This document shows, piece by piece, positions 48,722 to 60,209 of a stretch of 64,000 bases of DNA. Made by a program: the position numbers and the translations under genes. Source of the stretch: Voacanga thouarsii (Eukaryota; Streptophyta; Magnoliopsida; Gentianales; Apocynaceae); contig JANUWF010001224.1 in NCBI GenBank assembly GCA_026120185.1, forward strand, positions 2,356,001 to 2,420,000. The letters run 5' to 3'. The notes under the pieces were generated by a model that was given only the letters and a program-made list of their open reading frames with translations, was not told the origin of the DNA and made no database searches. Each line of letters starts with the position of its first letter. Within the stretch, counting starts at the first letter, position 1.

Positions 48722-49616
48722 ACTTCTGAAATGCTGCACAAAATCTACCGTAGTCCACTGCCTTTTAAGTTATTGAGCCAAAAACTTCTTATTCTTTCAA
48801 GCCGCAAAGCCATTCTAATTTTCCTTTATTTTGTTAAGCTATTGAGCCAACTGATCCGCATCCTATGCCAAGCCACTTTTGAGCTGAGTTCTCCTTTTTC
48901 TTGCGCTGGAGCCACCACAACTGCCAAAGTCAAGTCCTTTTCTCCATCAAGCCAGCTACCCAACGAAGTTGTTGTTTCCTTCCTTCTCTAAGCCACCGCA
49001 ACTGCCAACTTCCTCTTTTTTCTTTGCTAAACCGCGGCTCCCTCTTGTTGAAGCCCACTGCGAGACAAGTGCATCCTCCCTCGACTGCTTTTTTCTTTTT
49101 TTGCTTGAAGTCAACTCACCCAAGCCAGAAGCCAAGCTTAGCTGCGGGAGCAACTTCCATTTCTTCTTCTTGTTGAGTTGTAGCTAGCCGAGCTATGACT
49201 TCTCTTTGTTGAATCCTCCCGCAGATCATGTGAAGCCTCCCACAACTTCTTTTATGTGAAAATTGATCAACTTCTTGATCAATTGGTTTTGTTCACGATC
49301 AAGTTGCACGTCATGTGGCCGCGGGTTAACTTCTCTGTTTTTCATTCATCTTCTAGAATTAGCCAGGTGCTGGGTTAGTCTTCTTGTCCTGGTGCCGGGC
49401 CTTTACTAGAATTTCTTTAATTAATTCTAAATTCACCTATTTTCATATAAAATCACAAAAAAATATTTCTATAAATGAAATATCAAATAGGAAGGAAGAT
49501 GACTAATTATTATATAAAAAATATCACAAAATATCCTCAAATGACTAGGAAAATATATGTAAATTTAGGCCCTATCACTAACGGTTGGATCGTTAATTTG
49601 ATATACTTATCTTTAA

Positions 49617-50233
49617 TGGTTGGAAAATCTATAGGAAAAATATTCCCTTCCCCTATTACCAACAGATTACCATTGAACATAGTTACCAACTATGCACATT
49701 ATTGGTAATCTATTGGCAAATATTTTTCCACCTGTTTACCAATAGATTACCAACATAATTATCAACAACTAAATAAACACAGTTGGTAATTTTGTTTGTA
49801 GCTTATTGGATTGATTTGCTATTTTTCTAACAGATAATTTAGTTGGTACTTCTATTGGCAACAAATTGACCATCACATTACCAACTATGTTCCTAACTGA
49901 AATATCTACCGACTACCCACTTCAATTGGTATTCTGTTGGTAATTTGGTGGAAATAACATTCCCTCCATAGTACTAATAGATTATCATCAAACGTAGTTA
50001 CCCACTATACTTATTTTATTGGTAATCAATTGGTAAATATTTTTTCGCCTATTTTCCAACACATTACCAACAAATTATCAATATAAAAACTACCAATACA
50101 ATATACAGAATTGGTAATTTGTTGTTATATAAGTGAAATAAAACAAATTCCACGTTTGTTAGGAATCTGTTGGTAATTTGTTGGTAATTACCGATTGAAC
50201 CTAGTTTGTCGGGCATAGTCTATTTGTAATCTT
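49617..50233. repeat. CACTA right subterminal repeats
   Basis: About 600 bp crowded with TTACCAAC and GTTGGTAA words in both directions, ending just before the right terminal sequence. It mirrors the cluster at 29031-29762. Confidence 0.85.
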
Positions 50234-50251
50234 CCTTTTCTAGTAGTGAAT

Positions 50252-50895
50252 CTCAAAGTACCAAAAATTAATATCAAAACATAGCCTAGAAACATAGTAG
50301 GAATCTTAATTGTTTGAATACAATGACAACAACTTGGAAACAAGAGAAAATTTGAAAGATGAAACTAGGTGAGCCCACAATCTCTAGTTCTTCTTGCTTC
50401 TGGACTTCTTCTCCTACTTAAACCTTGTCTTGATACCTTTCTCCCAAAAATATGAAAGATGATGTATTCATTTCAAGATTTGATGGAATGCTAAATTGGA
50501 ATATCCAGTACCTTTATATAGAGCTTTCAAATAGTCCTAGAATTAATTTAGAAAGTTTAAACCGCCTTTGGATCGAATTAAGAGTTTCTAAAATCTTTAG
50601 GAATCTGGCACTGGATGTTGCATGGCCCTACCATTGGCCGTGTAACCCTCTGAATAAAATTTCCACCCTTTTGAAACAGCATAATGCACAACCATACTTG
50701 TGACCATACAACCTTGCACGAGTAGCTGCATATCTGTGCTCTTAGCTGTACAATTTGTTGAGATGAAATTTTTATTCTTTTTCACAAACTTTTGGAATTG
50801 ATTGATTTGCCTTGTGTGGCACAGCATCTTGATGGTTGTGTGCAAGGCTCCTAGAACTCTATTATTGCTCTGTTTTGCACGGTTTGATACATGGC
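50252..50895 (-). repeat. LTR F, middle piece
   Basis: This lies between the CACTA duplication (AAT, 50249-50251) and retrotransposon C (duplication ATGGC, 50891-50895). The region 50600-50895 carries repeated GTGCAAGG/CCTTGCAC and GCACAACCAT words, comparable in position to the GGCGCC-type block of other LTRs. No gene. Confidence 0.45.
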
Positions 50896-52782
50896 TGATA
50901 GGGCCTAAATTTACATACATTTTTCTAGTTATTTAAGGATATTTTGTGGTACTTTTGATATAATAAGTAGTCATATTGCTTCATATTTGTATTTCACTTA
51001 GAGAAATATTTTCTGGGATTTTATGCGAAAATAGGTGAATTTGGAGTTAATTGGAGAGATTCTAGTGAAGACCCGGCACCAGGCCAAGAAGAATGACCTA
51101 GCACTAGGCCAAGTCCGGAGGAAGAACGAATAAAAAAAAATAGACAAGAATTGTTCATGGGTGCCGCGGCCTGATTGTGAGTAAAATATGAAAGCATCCG
51201 TGAGAGGATGAATGTGATCCACAGGAGGCTTCAACAAGGAAGACGCAGCTAGCCCTCGATGAAGAGGACTAAAAAAGGAGAAATTGCGGCTCATAGCTAG
51301 CTTCAACAATAAAAACTGCAACATGTTGCATTTGATCTCAGCCGATAGCAACAAAACATGCCATGGCTCAGCAAAAAGGAGAAAAAAAGAGAAGTCGCTG
51401 CTCGGCTAGCCGCGGTTGGGCAAAGGAGGAAAGAAAAGATTGGCTCATTCTCAACTCCAATAGGTGACTCGACTTCATGGCTCGGCAACAAAGGAAATGT
51501 TTTCACAGCTCGAATGACTTCAGTGGCTTGGGTTCGAGCTATGTGGCTTTGGGAGAAGAAAAGTGCAGCTCACGCACGACTTGCTTCTTCTTAGCTTTAG
51601 CAACTTAGTATCAATGAAAAACATGGCTCGAATTCTTTAGTTTTTCGGTGGCTTCAAGTTCAGCAAACCAGAAGTAGCCAGCTTAAATCCAATTCAAGTC
51701 AGTGGACCTATGCATCTTTCAAATTCCTCATTAGAAATAACTTCTTCTATGTTTTAGATCTTTTAGGAAGCCTGTATGCCTATAAATATGGTCCATTCAA
51801 ATTAGAAAAACATGCACAATGTGGATCATTAGACATATATTTTAGAGTGCACCACAATTCATATTTTCTCTCGAGAAATCAATCAATAGGCATTATTCAA
51901 GAAGGTCTTTAAGGAGAAGAATGATGGCTTGTTTATGAGTTCTTTTTTTACCTTTGTTCTCTTTTTCTAGAATAATGATGTAATTAATGTTTTTATTATA
52001 ATTTAAAATTATTTTGGGATTCATGATTTTTTGGTTAATTTAGCTATTTGATCACGTCCTTTTCATTCTTGGCATTTGATTACTTGTGAATATTAAAAAG
52101 TTAATGAATTTAGATTTGCTTCTAATTGACTTGGAAAACGATGTTAGGAGTTGATTTAATTTCATTAATTTCATATTTGTTATCTCTTAATAAACTTGAG
52201 AAACAAAGTTAAGAACAAAGAATTAAGGTAATCAAAGATTAGTTTATTGCACTTAGAGTGTAGGGTTATTTGCTAATTTCACGTTTATTATCACCTAGAG
52301 TATATGGATAATTATTAAAGAATTATTTTAATGCGTCTTTTTTGTTATGTTGGTTTGATTGAGAAATCTACTAATTTAATCAAGAGATAGTGAGTTTATA
52401 ACTTGGGAAATTATTAGACTCTATTTTAATTACTTCGTGATGCCAAAATGATAATCAATTATGATATTTATTATGTAATTCATTGTCATGTCTTCAAGAA
52501 TATTTGTCTAAACAGCATATTCTTTCATCTTGGAGTTGTATATATTTTTCTTTATTTTCCTTTTTATTCTCTCATCACTTTATTAGGTTGGTTAAACAAT
52601 GAATAAAAGGTAACTAATGGTTGTTGTTCCTTGAGAATCGAAACTCGTCAATTCCCTATACTATACTTGTGTTAAGTATACTTGCTCGTATATGTAATTT
52701 GGGGATTGATGTTTTCATTAAAAATTGGTTATGGATTGATTTAAATTTGAATGATTTTTCTACACCCTAAATATACGCATCA
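50896..52782 (+). repeat. 5' LTR of element C
   Basis: It runs from TGATAGGGCCTAAATTTAC to ATACGCATCA. The stretch 51068-51120 has the paired words GACCCGGCACCAGGCC and GACCTAGCACTAGGCC. A possible TATA box (TATAAATATGG) lies at 51780-51790. The 100-120-codon frames at 50998-51594 are inside this LTR and are not supported as genes. Confidence 0.85.
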
Positions 52783-52788
52783 GATTTT

Positions 52789-52806
52789 TGGCACCATTGT
52801 CGGTGT
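52789..52806 (+). other. Primer binding site of element C (tRNA-Asp type)
   Basis: The sequence is TGGCACCATTGTCGGTGT, six bases after the LTR end. It matches the tRNA-Asp site with decay (GGCGCC to GGCACC). ATCATGAAAGGTTGGAATTC follows, as in D. Confidence 0.75.
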
Positions 52807-52919
52807 ACAATATCATGAAAGGTTGGAATTCATTGATTTTGCAATGTAAATATGTAAATATTTGTTTGGTGCCATGTAAATAATTTTCTTGTTGTATTGT
52901 ATATATTTCCTTATTTTGA

Positions 52920-52973
<54 letters not shown>

Positions 52974-53214
52974 TGTGAATAAAGAATATATTGTTGAACT
53001 ATAGTAATTGTTATTGCATTAATTGTTAACTGTCTCATTAATAATACTAACATACTTGTACTTTGTACTTAGAATATATTGTTGTAATTGTTTTCTTAGT
53101 GCTATTGTATTATAATTGTGATCCTTTAAAAAATATAAATAATTGTGATAATTCTTAGTGTAGCGTATTTATCTGTGAATATTTCTCCTATACATGCATG
53201 CATGCATTCCTTTT

Positions 53215-53258
<44 letters not shown>

Positions 53259-53329
53259 AGATTTTCCACAACCCAACCTTGGCTTGGCTAATAATGGCTT
53301 CAGTCAATACCTCAACCAAGCCCACTTCA
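52807..53329 (+). other. Leader of element C with TG and GA microsatellites
   Basis: AT-rich leader with (TG)n at 52929-52972 and (GA)n at 53216-53252. Just before the L5 insertion there is an inverted repeat GGCTTGG ... CCAAGCC (53287-53322). It is in the place where D has its long hairpin. The leader continues after L5 at 56551 with a C/T-rich stretch to about 56760. Confidence 0.65.
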
Positions 53330-56300
53330 TGTAATACCCCGCCCAAAACCACCTTTGACTATGGGGAAAAGTCATGCATTGCATAGCATCTTGCATTTTA
53401 TGTGGTAGCTAGACTAATTTTATTTGCATGGATGCATGTGAATTTTTCCGTTACTCTTGCATTTGAATTAATTGACGTGAAATAGTTGTGTTGTTAAAGA
53501 TTTGGTTAAGGGAGGTTTGGTCGAAGATTTGGAAGAATGAGTATTGGGGTGGTAAGAACTTCTTGTAGAAAAATTAGCATTGGAGTTGTTTTGGAATAGC
53601 GGAGACGTTGGTGATTTCCTTTGGTGACCCGAGTTCGAATCCTACCTTTTGTGAAGTAAGTTTCTCTTCTTAAAATTCTTTTCTTTAGACCGTTTCTTAT
53701 CTTGGCCGAAAAAGAATCTAGCTATCCTAGAGAAATTTTAGTATTTTTACTCCAAGGAAATAAGTCTCCATATTTATTTCCTAAATTCAAGGACTTGGAT
53801 GTGAATAAAGTTCACCTTTAATTTTCAGCTTGTGTTCCTTAGGATTTTCGAAAAAACCCTAGCTAGTAATTAAAATATTAGCTTGATTTTAGTTAGATAG
53901 ATGTTGCCATGGATAGGTGGAATTAATGAATCCTTTTCCTAATAGGAAATCTTGTTGATTTTAATCATAGAATGCTAGCTAAAAATCTGGAAAAAAATTC
54001 CAGCAAGTGCCGCCACTTCTTGGAGGACTTGTAGCTTAATCCAAACTTTTCTAGGACTAAAGGAAATCTTACCCAAATCCTTGATAAAACCAGATTTTAT
54101 TTCAATCTAAATTCAACTAGGATTTCTTCCTTTTCCTAGCTGAATTTCGGCAGCTTTGTATCTACATAAGTTGTCCGAAATTCCAGCCATCTTTAGCTAC
54201 AATCCAACTCTGAAAATCCTAGCTCAAACCACCTAGAATACTCCTTAACAATTCAACTACCTTAGTTGCACAAAATCAGAATTTTATTCACACAAAAACA
54301 CTGAAATTCGTACAGCATATACACAGAAAATTCGGACAGCTTTGTGCAGGATTTTCGGCCAGCTTTATGTTCCTACTTCAACCGAAATTCTGCACACATC
54401 ATTCACTGAAAAATCCCAGCTGAACAAGCTATTTTTAGCACCCAAAACCCTCGATTTTCCTCTGGAAATTTCGGTAGAATTATAGCAGCCAAACCAGTCT
54501 AAAACTTGCTACACTTGCACATAATTTTTACAGCACTTGCACAGGATTTTTCAGTCATCAAAACTCACTCAAACTCTTTCTTGTTTGGCCCAAAATTCTG
54601 AACACATTCAGCCCTTCATTTGAGCAGTAGTTCGGCCAGCATAGGGGAGCAAAATTGCAGAATTTTCTCCTCCATAAAACTCCCCTAAAATCGGCGGCAA
54701 GGAGGCGCGCGCAAGCTGAAATTTCGCCTTTGCTGTCCAAGAAACCTAAAGCCATTAGGAGTCTATCTAAACATCACCATCTAACCCTAAACCAATCTTC
54801 TTTAACTTTAAATCATAACCACCGTTTACCCTCTCCATTCTACACGAAAATTTCAGCAACTTCTCTCTGCAAATTTTTGAAAACACAAGAGTTATTCCAA
54901 GCAAAAATCGAACACACCTTAAGGTAAGCACAAATCCTTTCAACCTCTTGATGCCGTTTTCTCTAATGATTCTTTTCTCTTTCTTCTACCCTTATATCAC
55001 GCCCTATAGAGGCTGATTTCCTCTTCTTCTTAAATTTCCGGTCAAGAGAAGCAAAGGAGGTAGCTTCTCTCTTCTTCTCAAGCGAACTCGGGACGATCAC
55101 CATAGGAGCATCGAGACCTCATTACCCGGTAGTTGCAAGGTAAGGGAATACCCTCCCTTGATGTCGAAAGTAAAGTGTAATGATGTTTATTAGCGAGATA
55201 AACATGTGGTCGTAGTATTTGATCTTTGGGGATTGAATAGTTTACTTGGAATTAAATAGGAGATTGCGAATTGTTATGAAAATAAATGAGATTAGAGCAC
55301 GTTTGAATTAATTGAGACCCTGATCATAATATTATATGGCTTAGATCAGGAGGATAATTGAGGAAAGCCAGAGGTGATTTTTATCGCATTTATCTGAGGC
55401 ATATCAAGTAAGTCCTTGCATAAACTCTTTTATTAAACGTTGTGATGGTAAGTCCTTATATAAACTCTTTTGTTAAATGTTGTGATGACAAGTCTATGTT
55501 GTGAAGCTTTGTAAAGCTATTGTTGAACTATGATCATTTGGGTTGTAAACGTGGATGATTATTCTTTAAACGGTTTTGTCAAACTAATGATTTTATCAAG
55601 AAAACTATTCTTTCCTAAATTTTTAGAAAACTCTTTTAGAGGAAAACCACATTGTACAAAGCCAAGATGTGGAGATATTTTGAATCAGGAATTGACGGAT
55701 ATGTTCGTTGAGTACTCAATAAGGGTAGGTTAACAATACTAGTCTTGGAGGGCTAGCGTAAGTCTTCTGGCAGGAGGCCACCTCCAGAAGATGAACTCTG
55801 CTTTGAAAAGGCGACAGTGTTGGTTGGTCAGGCCAGTCTGAGCTAGCATTATACCTGAAAGGTATTATTTATATTCCCCGGCATGGACACCCGGATGGTT
55901 TTGTTGGGTGTAGAGATGGAGGAGTATCTCACCCGGTGAGCTGTACACTCACCTTGATCAGAACGCCCAACGTGTGGTAATCTGGTCCGGACAAGGTGCA
56001 CCAAGTGTGGTGCCTTGGCCAATTTGTTCTCATGGAGCCCAACGTGTGGTGACATGACTTTTATCCGAGTGGAGGATTTATTTTGTACAAAGTGTGACAA
56101 TGAGAAAAACCCACTCCTTGCGAAAAGAGATTGTTTATGACTTGCCAAATTATTTTTACAAATGTTTTACACTTTGCATACACGAACTATTTAAAACACC
56201 ATGTGCACACACAGGACTTACTGAGATTTATTCTCACACTGTTTTACATCATGTTTTTAGGAGATAGATTGTGCTGAGTCAGCGGGGCATGTAATAGTTG

Positions 56301-56545
56301 GAGCTTTTGCTATTTACTCTATCCGTTCTAGGAGACATTTATTGCTTATACTTCTAAACAATATTTTGTTTTATTCTGTTTTGCTCCAAGTTGAGCCTGA
56401 TGTAATAAGAATATTTCTTTATTTATCTAAGTTGATTCTTTTGGAGATTGCCTTTATATTTTATACCTCGTTCTAAAGACCCCTTGTCCTACGGGACGGG
56501 GCGACATCCCCGCCCTTTTAGGGTACGTAGTCGTGGGGTGTTACA
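53330..56545 (+). mobile_element. Giant solo LTR L5 (3.22 kb)
   Basis: CTTCA is duplicated at 53325-53329 and 56546-56550. It starts TGTAATACCCCG and ends GGGGTGTTACA, so 10 of the outer 11 bases are inverted repeats. It shares with L3 the tRNA-like box pair, the region of CCGAAATTC and TTCGGCCAGC words, the TACTCAATAAGGGT block, an inverted-repeat hairpin (55764-55790), the conserved block (56205-56238) and the terminal hairpin (56480-56501). It lies in the leader of C. The frames of 60-100 codons in it are not conserved with L3. Confidence 0.88.
53592..53642 (+). promoter_or_regulatory. tRNA-like A box and B box in L5
   Basis: TGGAATAGCGG (53592-53602) and GAGTTCGAATCC (53631-53642), 39 bp apart. 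The second is a near-ideal B box (GGTTCGANNCC). The pair is 262 bp from the LTR start, against 254 bp in L3. Confidence 0.45.
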
Positions 56546-56550
56546 CTTCA

Positions 56551-57262
56551 CATGCAGGTGTTCCTCTTTATACTTAGACAACCATAGTCAACTCTTGTTC
56601 CTTTCCTTTTTCTTGGCCTTTTTTCTTTGCCTTTTCCTTTTCCTTTTCATAATCGCATATCTCTTTTTCATTCCACCATATTTTCATTGCTTTTCTCCCA
56701 GTTTCTCCAGAGACCATTGCCTCTTCTTCTTCCACATTCTTCTCACCGCCTACCTTTTTCTTGCAAGTCGTTGAATATCAAAAGCTAAAAGAACACAATT
56801 GTGCTCAAATTCCTTCAAGTAACATAAATTCTTTGTTCTTGAATTTTCTTGACATCCATTGGTATTTTATTTTGAGAAAATATTTACTTTTCTTGGAAAT
56901 ATTCTTGTTGAACTTATCTGGAGCTAAAACTGTGCATGAGATAATTGAGTTGTGATTTTTCTACTACTAATGTTTTTTTTTATACTTTGCTAGAATTCTT
57001 GACTTTGCCAATATTGTAGGTACATTTTGAGCATAAATGTGATATTTTTCTTGGGGACAATGCTGAGATTATAGTTTAATAGTATGCTTGATTGACATTG
57101 TGGTTTGATATTGTACTTTGGCTATTTGAAGTGGATATTGTCAATGGTATTTTGAGCATTGTTTTTCTTGAAAATCAAGAATTGTGGAAAAAAAATTTAA
57201 CTGAGAAGAAAACATTTTTTTTTTTTTTTTTGCAAAGTGTATTTGCTTTTGTTTGAGCCAAA
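56551..57262 (+). other. Leader of element C after L5
   Basis: This continues the C leader: a C/T-rich stretch (56590-56760) like the one in D (25900-26170, minus), then AT-rich sequence with a run of about 18 T at 57214-57231. No gene is seen; the 108-codon frame at 56448-56774 starts in L5 and is C/T-rich low-complexity sequence. Confidence 0.5.
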
Positions 57263-58566
57263 ATGCCAAAAACCAAATAATTTTTCAAACCTCACAAACG
57301 CACTAAACTATCCTCATCTTTTGACCCATCTTTAGAGCTACCTTCTTTTCATCCAAGGAATTTCATTGATAAACAATGTGAGGAATGGTATAATGCTAGG
57401 CCTTGAACAGGATCATTGTTGAAAAAATAATCAAGCCTTCCCATGATCAATCTTTGAATATAGTTTAGATGTTTAGAAGGATTGGTTGGGGTCCAATTTT
57501 AGGCTTGAGAGGTGACTGCTCTTGTGAAGGAATTTTATGCAAACATAAAAAGCAAAAAGAAAGGACATTTGAAAGAAATTGAAACATCTATAAAAGGCAT
57601 CTCCATAATTTTGACTAAAGATCGATTAGCTACTATTTTAAGAGTTGATGATAGTAGCCCGTGGATAGAAATTGACAACCACAATAAGATGAGCTCTTCT
57701 GAACCAACTTGGAATTTTAATATTACTTCTCGATAGTTGGGTTTGGAACCAAAAGCTTCTACACATTGTTCTTTCTTTCTTCCCAGTAATGATCTTGCTC
57801 CTCAATGGAGAGTTTTTTTGTAACTCTTGTGTTTCAATGTTTGCCCTTGATCGAGTAGTTTCAATGAAGTTAGAATCATTGATGTTTATATACTCTCTAA
57901 AATGCTTCATGGAGAAACCATTCCTCATACCCCTTTGTTACTAACTTCTATGCAAGAGGTAGTAGTTTTATGGCCTTGTTACTAAAGTATTTGTTCTTCC
58001 CTTGGTGATTTCACAGGTTTTGGATGCTTTTGGTGTTTCTATGGAGAATGAACTTGTAGAACCTACTACTTCACATAATGTAGGAACTGAACAAGTATTA
58101 ACTCATTGTGGTTATAAGTTTAATGCTACAACATCAACATGGTCAAGGCCAAGGGAGGTTCCCCAAACTAGCATTCCTGATCTTCCAATTGAGCAAGAAG
58201 AGGAACCTTCCTACCAACAAAGGTATTCTGGGCGACCATCAAGTGTTAATGATAACATTCTAGCCAACATTTATACATCTTTAGAACATTTGAGGGATGA
58301 AATGGCTAGAATGATGATAGACATAGCTAATATGAAGGTAAGGCATGATCAAAGATCTGATAGGATTGAGCATACTCAACAACACCATGAAAATATTTGA
58401 TGCAATCTAAGGCTCAATCAAGATATTCAAGAGGATTATTGGAGACATTATTGGGAGAGGAAAGGAGGATCTTGTGGTCCATTTGGAGGTCGTGCTAATC
58501 CATTTGATGGTCCCTTTGGAGGACAATATGGAGGCCCGTCTGGAGGCTCTACTTTAGGAGGTTCTT
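57263..58566 (+). pseudogene. 'Putative plant transposon protein'-like gene of C, broken
   Basis: The probable start is MPKTK at 57263, followed by a stop. The pieces, in order, are ELPSFHPRNFIDKQCEEW, then ALVKEFYANIKSKKKG with RLATILRVDDS (57512-57660), then NDLAPQWRVF, then VRIIDVYILSKMLHGETI, then an open frame of 132 codons (58002-58400). That last frame ends in a helical region (SLEHLRDEMARMMIDIA), and is followed after a stop by a Gly-rich tail (PFGGRANPFDGPFGG). The LVREFYAN-type motif is the hallmark of the plant family 'putative plant transposon protein' (recalled as PF20167). Frameshifts and stops make it non-functional. The same order in D shows the gene belongs to this element family. 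Confidence 0.65.
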
Positions 58567-58693
58567 AAATGCTTTGACTGTCTATTTTTCTTTTTCTTTA
58601 ATTTTTAGTGTGCTTCTATTTTGTTTTTCGTCAATTCCTTTTTATGCTTTTACTTGTTATATTTGTTTTTCTTTTTGTAGGTTTCTTAACTTC

Positions 58694-60204
58694 GGATATA
58701 TATTTATTTGGGTATAAAAATCATATAAAAATAAACACATTTCCAATCAAGTTTAAATTAAAATGTTAACTCTAAATTACACATATAAGCAAGCGTACTC
58801 ATTATTAACATAGAATAGGGTTCAAACGAGTGTCGATCCTCCAGGAACAAGTATGCATTAATCCCTTTTCTTTTATTATTTAACTGACTCAATAAAGTAA
58901 AAAATAAATAAAATAAAATAAATAAAATAATATATACACATGTCAAGGATGGAGAATTATGTAACTTCAACCATTATTTTGGCAAATCTTATCTTAAAGT
59001 ATTCAATCATTATCATAACTAATTATTCTCTTGACATCATAAAGGATAATATAGATTCACTTCTTTTTCCAATCCATGAAATCCATATCTTCTAGACAAA
59101 TGAGTATCACATATCCTGTCTCAACTAATTCACCTAAAAGATGCATTAAACACAATCATTTGATTAAATTTTCATATCCTGGCAAATTTACACATGAAAT
59201 TAACAAATGAATCCATATCCCGACGGACATCAATTAACCTTTATTTACTTTGTTCCTAACAATTAATCCTTTTGTCCAAGCAAGTTAAAAGACAACAAAT
59301 TATGAAACTAACGAACTGAGACCACCATTAACCCCTTTGTCCAAGCAAGTTAATGGAAAGAAACAACTAATTAATCTCGTAATTAGCACAAGTAATTAAA
59401 CACCAAGAGTAACAATCAATTAATCAAAAGATCAAATAACTCTAAAAATCATGAATACCTAAAACAATGTCAAATTACAATAAAATAATTAATACATCGT
59501 TGTTCAAGAAAAATAAAACAAAGTAAAAGAAAGCACTTATAGACAAGCCTCCTTCTTCTTCCTTTGAAGACCTTATTGCACAACCCTCCTTGATTGAAGA
59601 ATTCCTTATTTGATTTGAGTGATTTTCTATGATGATCTATGAATTCTCTCATTTTCTCTTGTGTTTTCCATCTATTTATAGGCTTAGGAAGTGCCTAAAC
59701 TCATTGGTGCAAGGTTCTTGGCTGAGTAGAAGTAGAAAGATACTAAAATCCTGTAGATTACCAAAAATCGCGTAGAAAAATCAAGATTCCATCTTATCCT
59801 TAGGGCACAGCCGACGCCGCCTTGGCTATTGGAGCCGGCGCCAGTTATATTCTGTTTCTTCCGTAGTTCGCCGATTTTTTCTTCATTTCAGCACAACATT
59901 GTCCAAAGTACAGCCAACGCCGGTTCGGTTCTATTCCGGTCCTGTTTCAACAATTTTCTATCGTCTTAAAGTGCGTGCCAAAGCACATGGCCGGCGCCGG
60001 TTCCTCTGGCCTGACCGGCACCGCCTTTGTTCTGTTTTGCGATATTTTTACTTTGTTTTACCCCTAAAATCTAAAATAATAAACAAAATACCTTTTCAAG
60101 GGTAAAATCTCTAATATGAAGGAATATAACTACTTATTGAACAGACTGTATCATAAAAGAGCCTTAAATAACTAGGAAAAATATGACTAATTTAGGCCCT
60201 ATCA
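58694..60204 (-). mobile_element. Solo LTR of the A family in C
   Basis: It aligns end to end with the LTRs of A (TTGGGTATAAAAATCATA near the left, TTTAGGCCCTATCA at the right) in minus orientation. ACTTC is duplicated at 58689-58693 and 60205-60209. The first base is G instead of T. The G+C-rich block with GGCGCC motifs is at 59800-60030. No internal region, so LTR-LTR recombination followed insertion. Confidence 0.85.
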
Positions 60205-60209
60205 ACTTC

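Larger units (their letters stand above)
44629..49577 (-). mobile_element. Solo LTR E with two solo LTRs nested in it
   Basis: CTAAC is duplicated exactly at 44624-44628 and 49578-49582. On the minus strand the unit starts TGATAGGGCCTAAATTTAC and ends CACGTATCA. There is no primer site or polypurine tract, so it is a solo LTR. Two further LTRs of the same wider family lie inside (45485-46983 and 47197-48721), all in the same orientation. Without them E is about 1.9 kb. It interrupts the 152-bp tandem array of the CACTA. Short frames at 48731-49187 are repeat sequence, not genes I can support. Confidence 0.8.
28995..50248 (-). mobile_element. CACTA (En/Spm) DNA transposon with nested insertions
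   Basis: The right end on the minus strand is CACTACTAGAAAAGG; the left end is TAGTACTAGAAAAAAG, a decayed form. The 3-bp duplication AAT on both sides (28992-28994, 50249-50251) is what CACTA transposases make. Both ends are followed by clusters of GTTGGTAA/TTACCAAC subterminal repeats. Between lie decayed relatives of the TNP2 transposase and of the second En/Spm gene, both on the minus strand. Total length is 21.25 kb; without insertions L3 and E it is about 12 kb. Stops in both genes mean it is not self-mobile. Confidence 0.88.

Noticed and set aside
48731..49187. Frames of 65-91 codons rich in Ser, Pro and Lys, on both strands
   Set aside because: They lie within LTR E, and similar sequence at 51150-51600 and 61560-62000 (C LTRs) does not keep the same frames.
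50597..50920. 107-codon minus-strand frame
   Set aside because: It crosses the boundary between LTR F and the LTR of C, so it cannot be an ancestral gene.
52929..52972. TG microsatellite as a special structure
   Set aside because: Ordinary dinucleotide repeat next to a TA run; common in plant non-coding DNA.
53592..53660. A functional tRNA gene
   Set aside because: Only the A and B boxes are recognisable; no acceptor stem or anticodon arm pairs, and there is no T-run terminator nearby.
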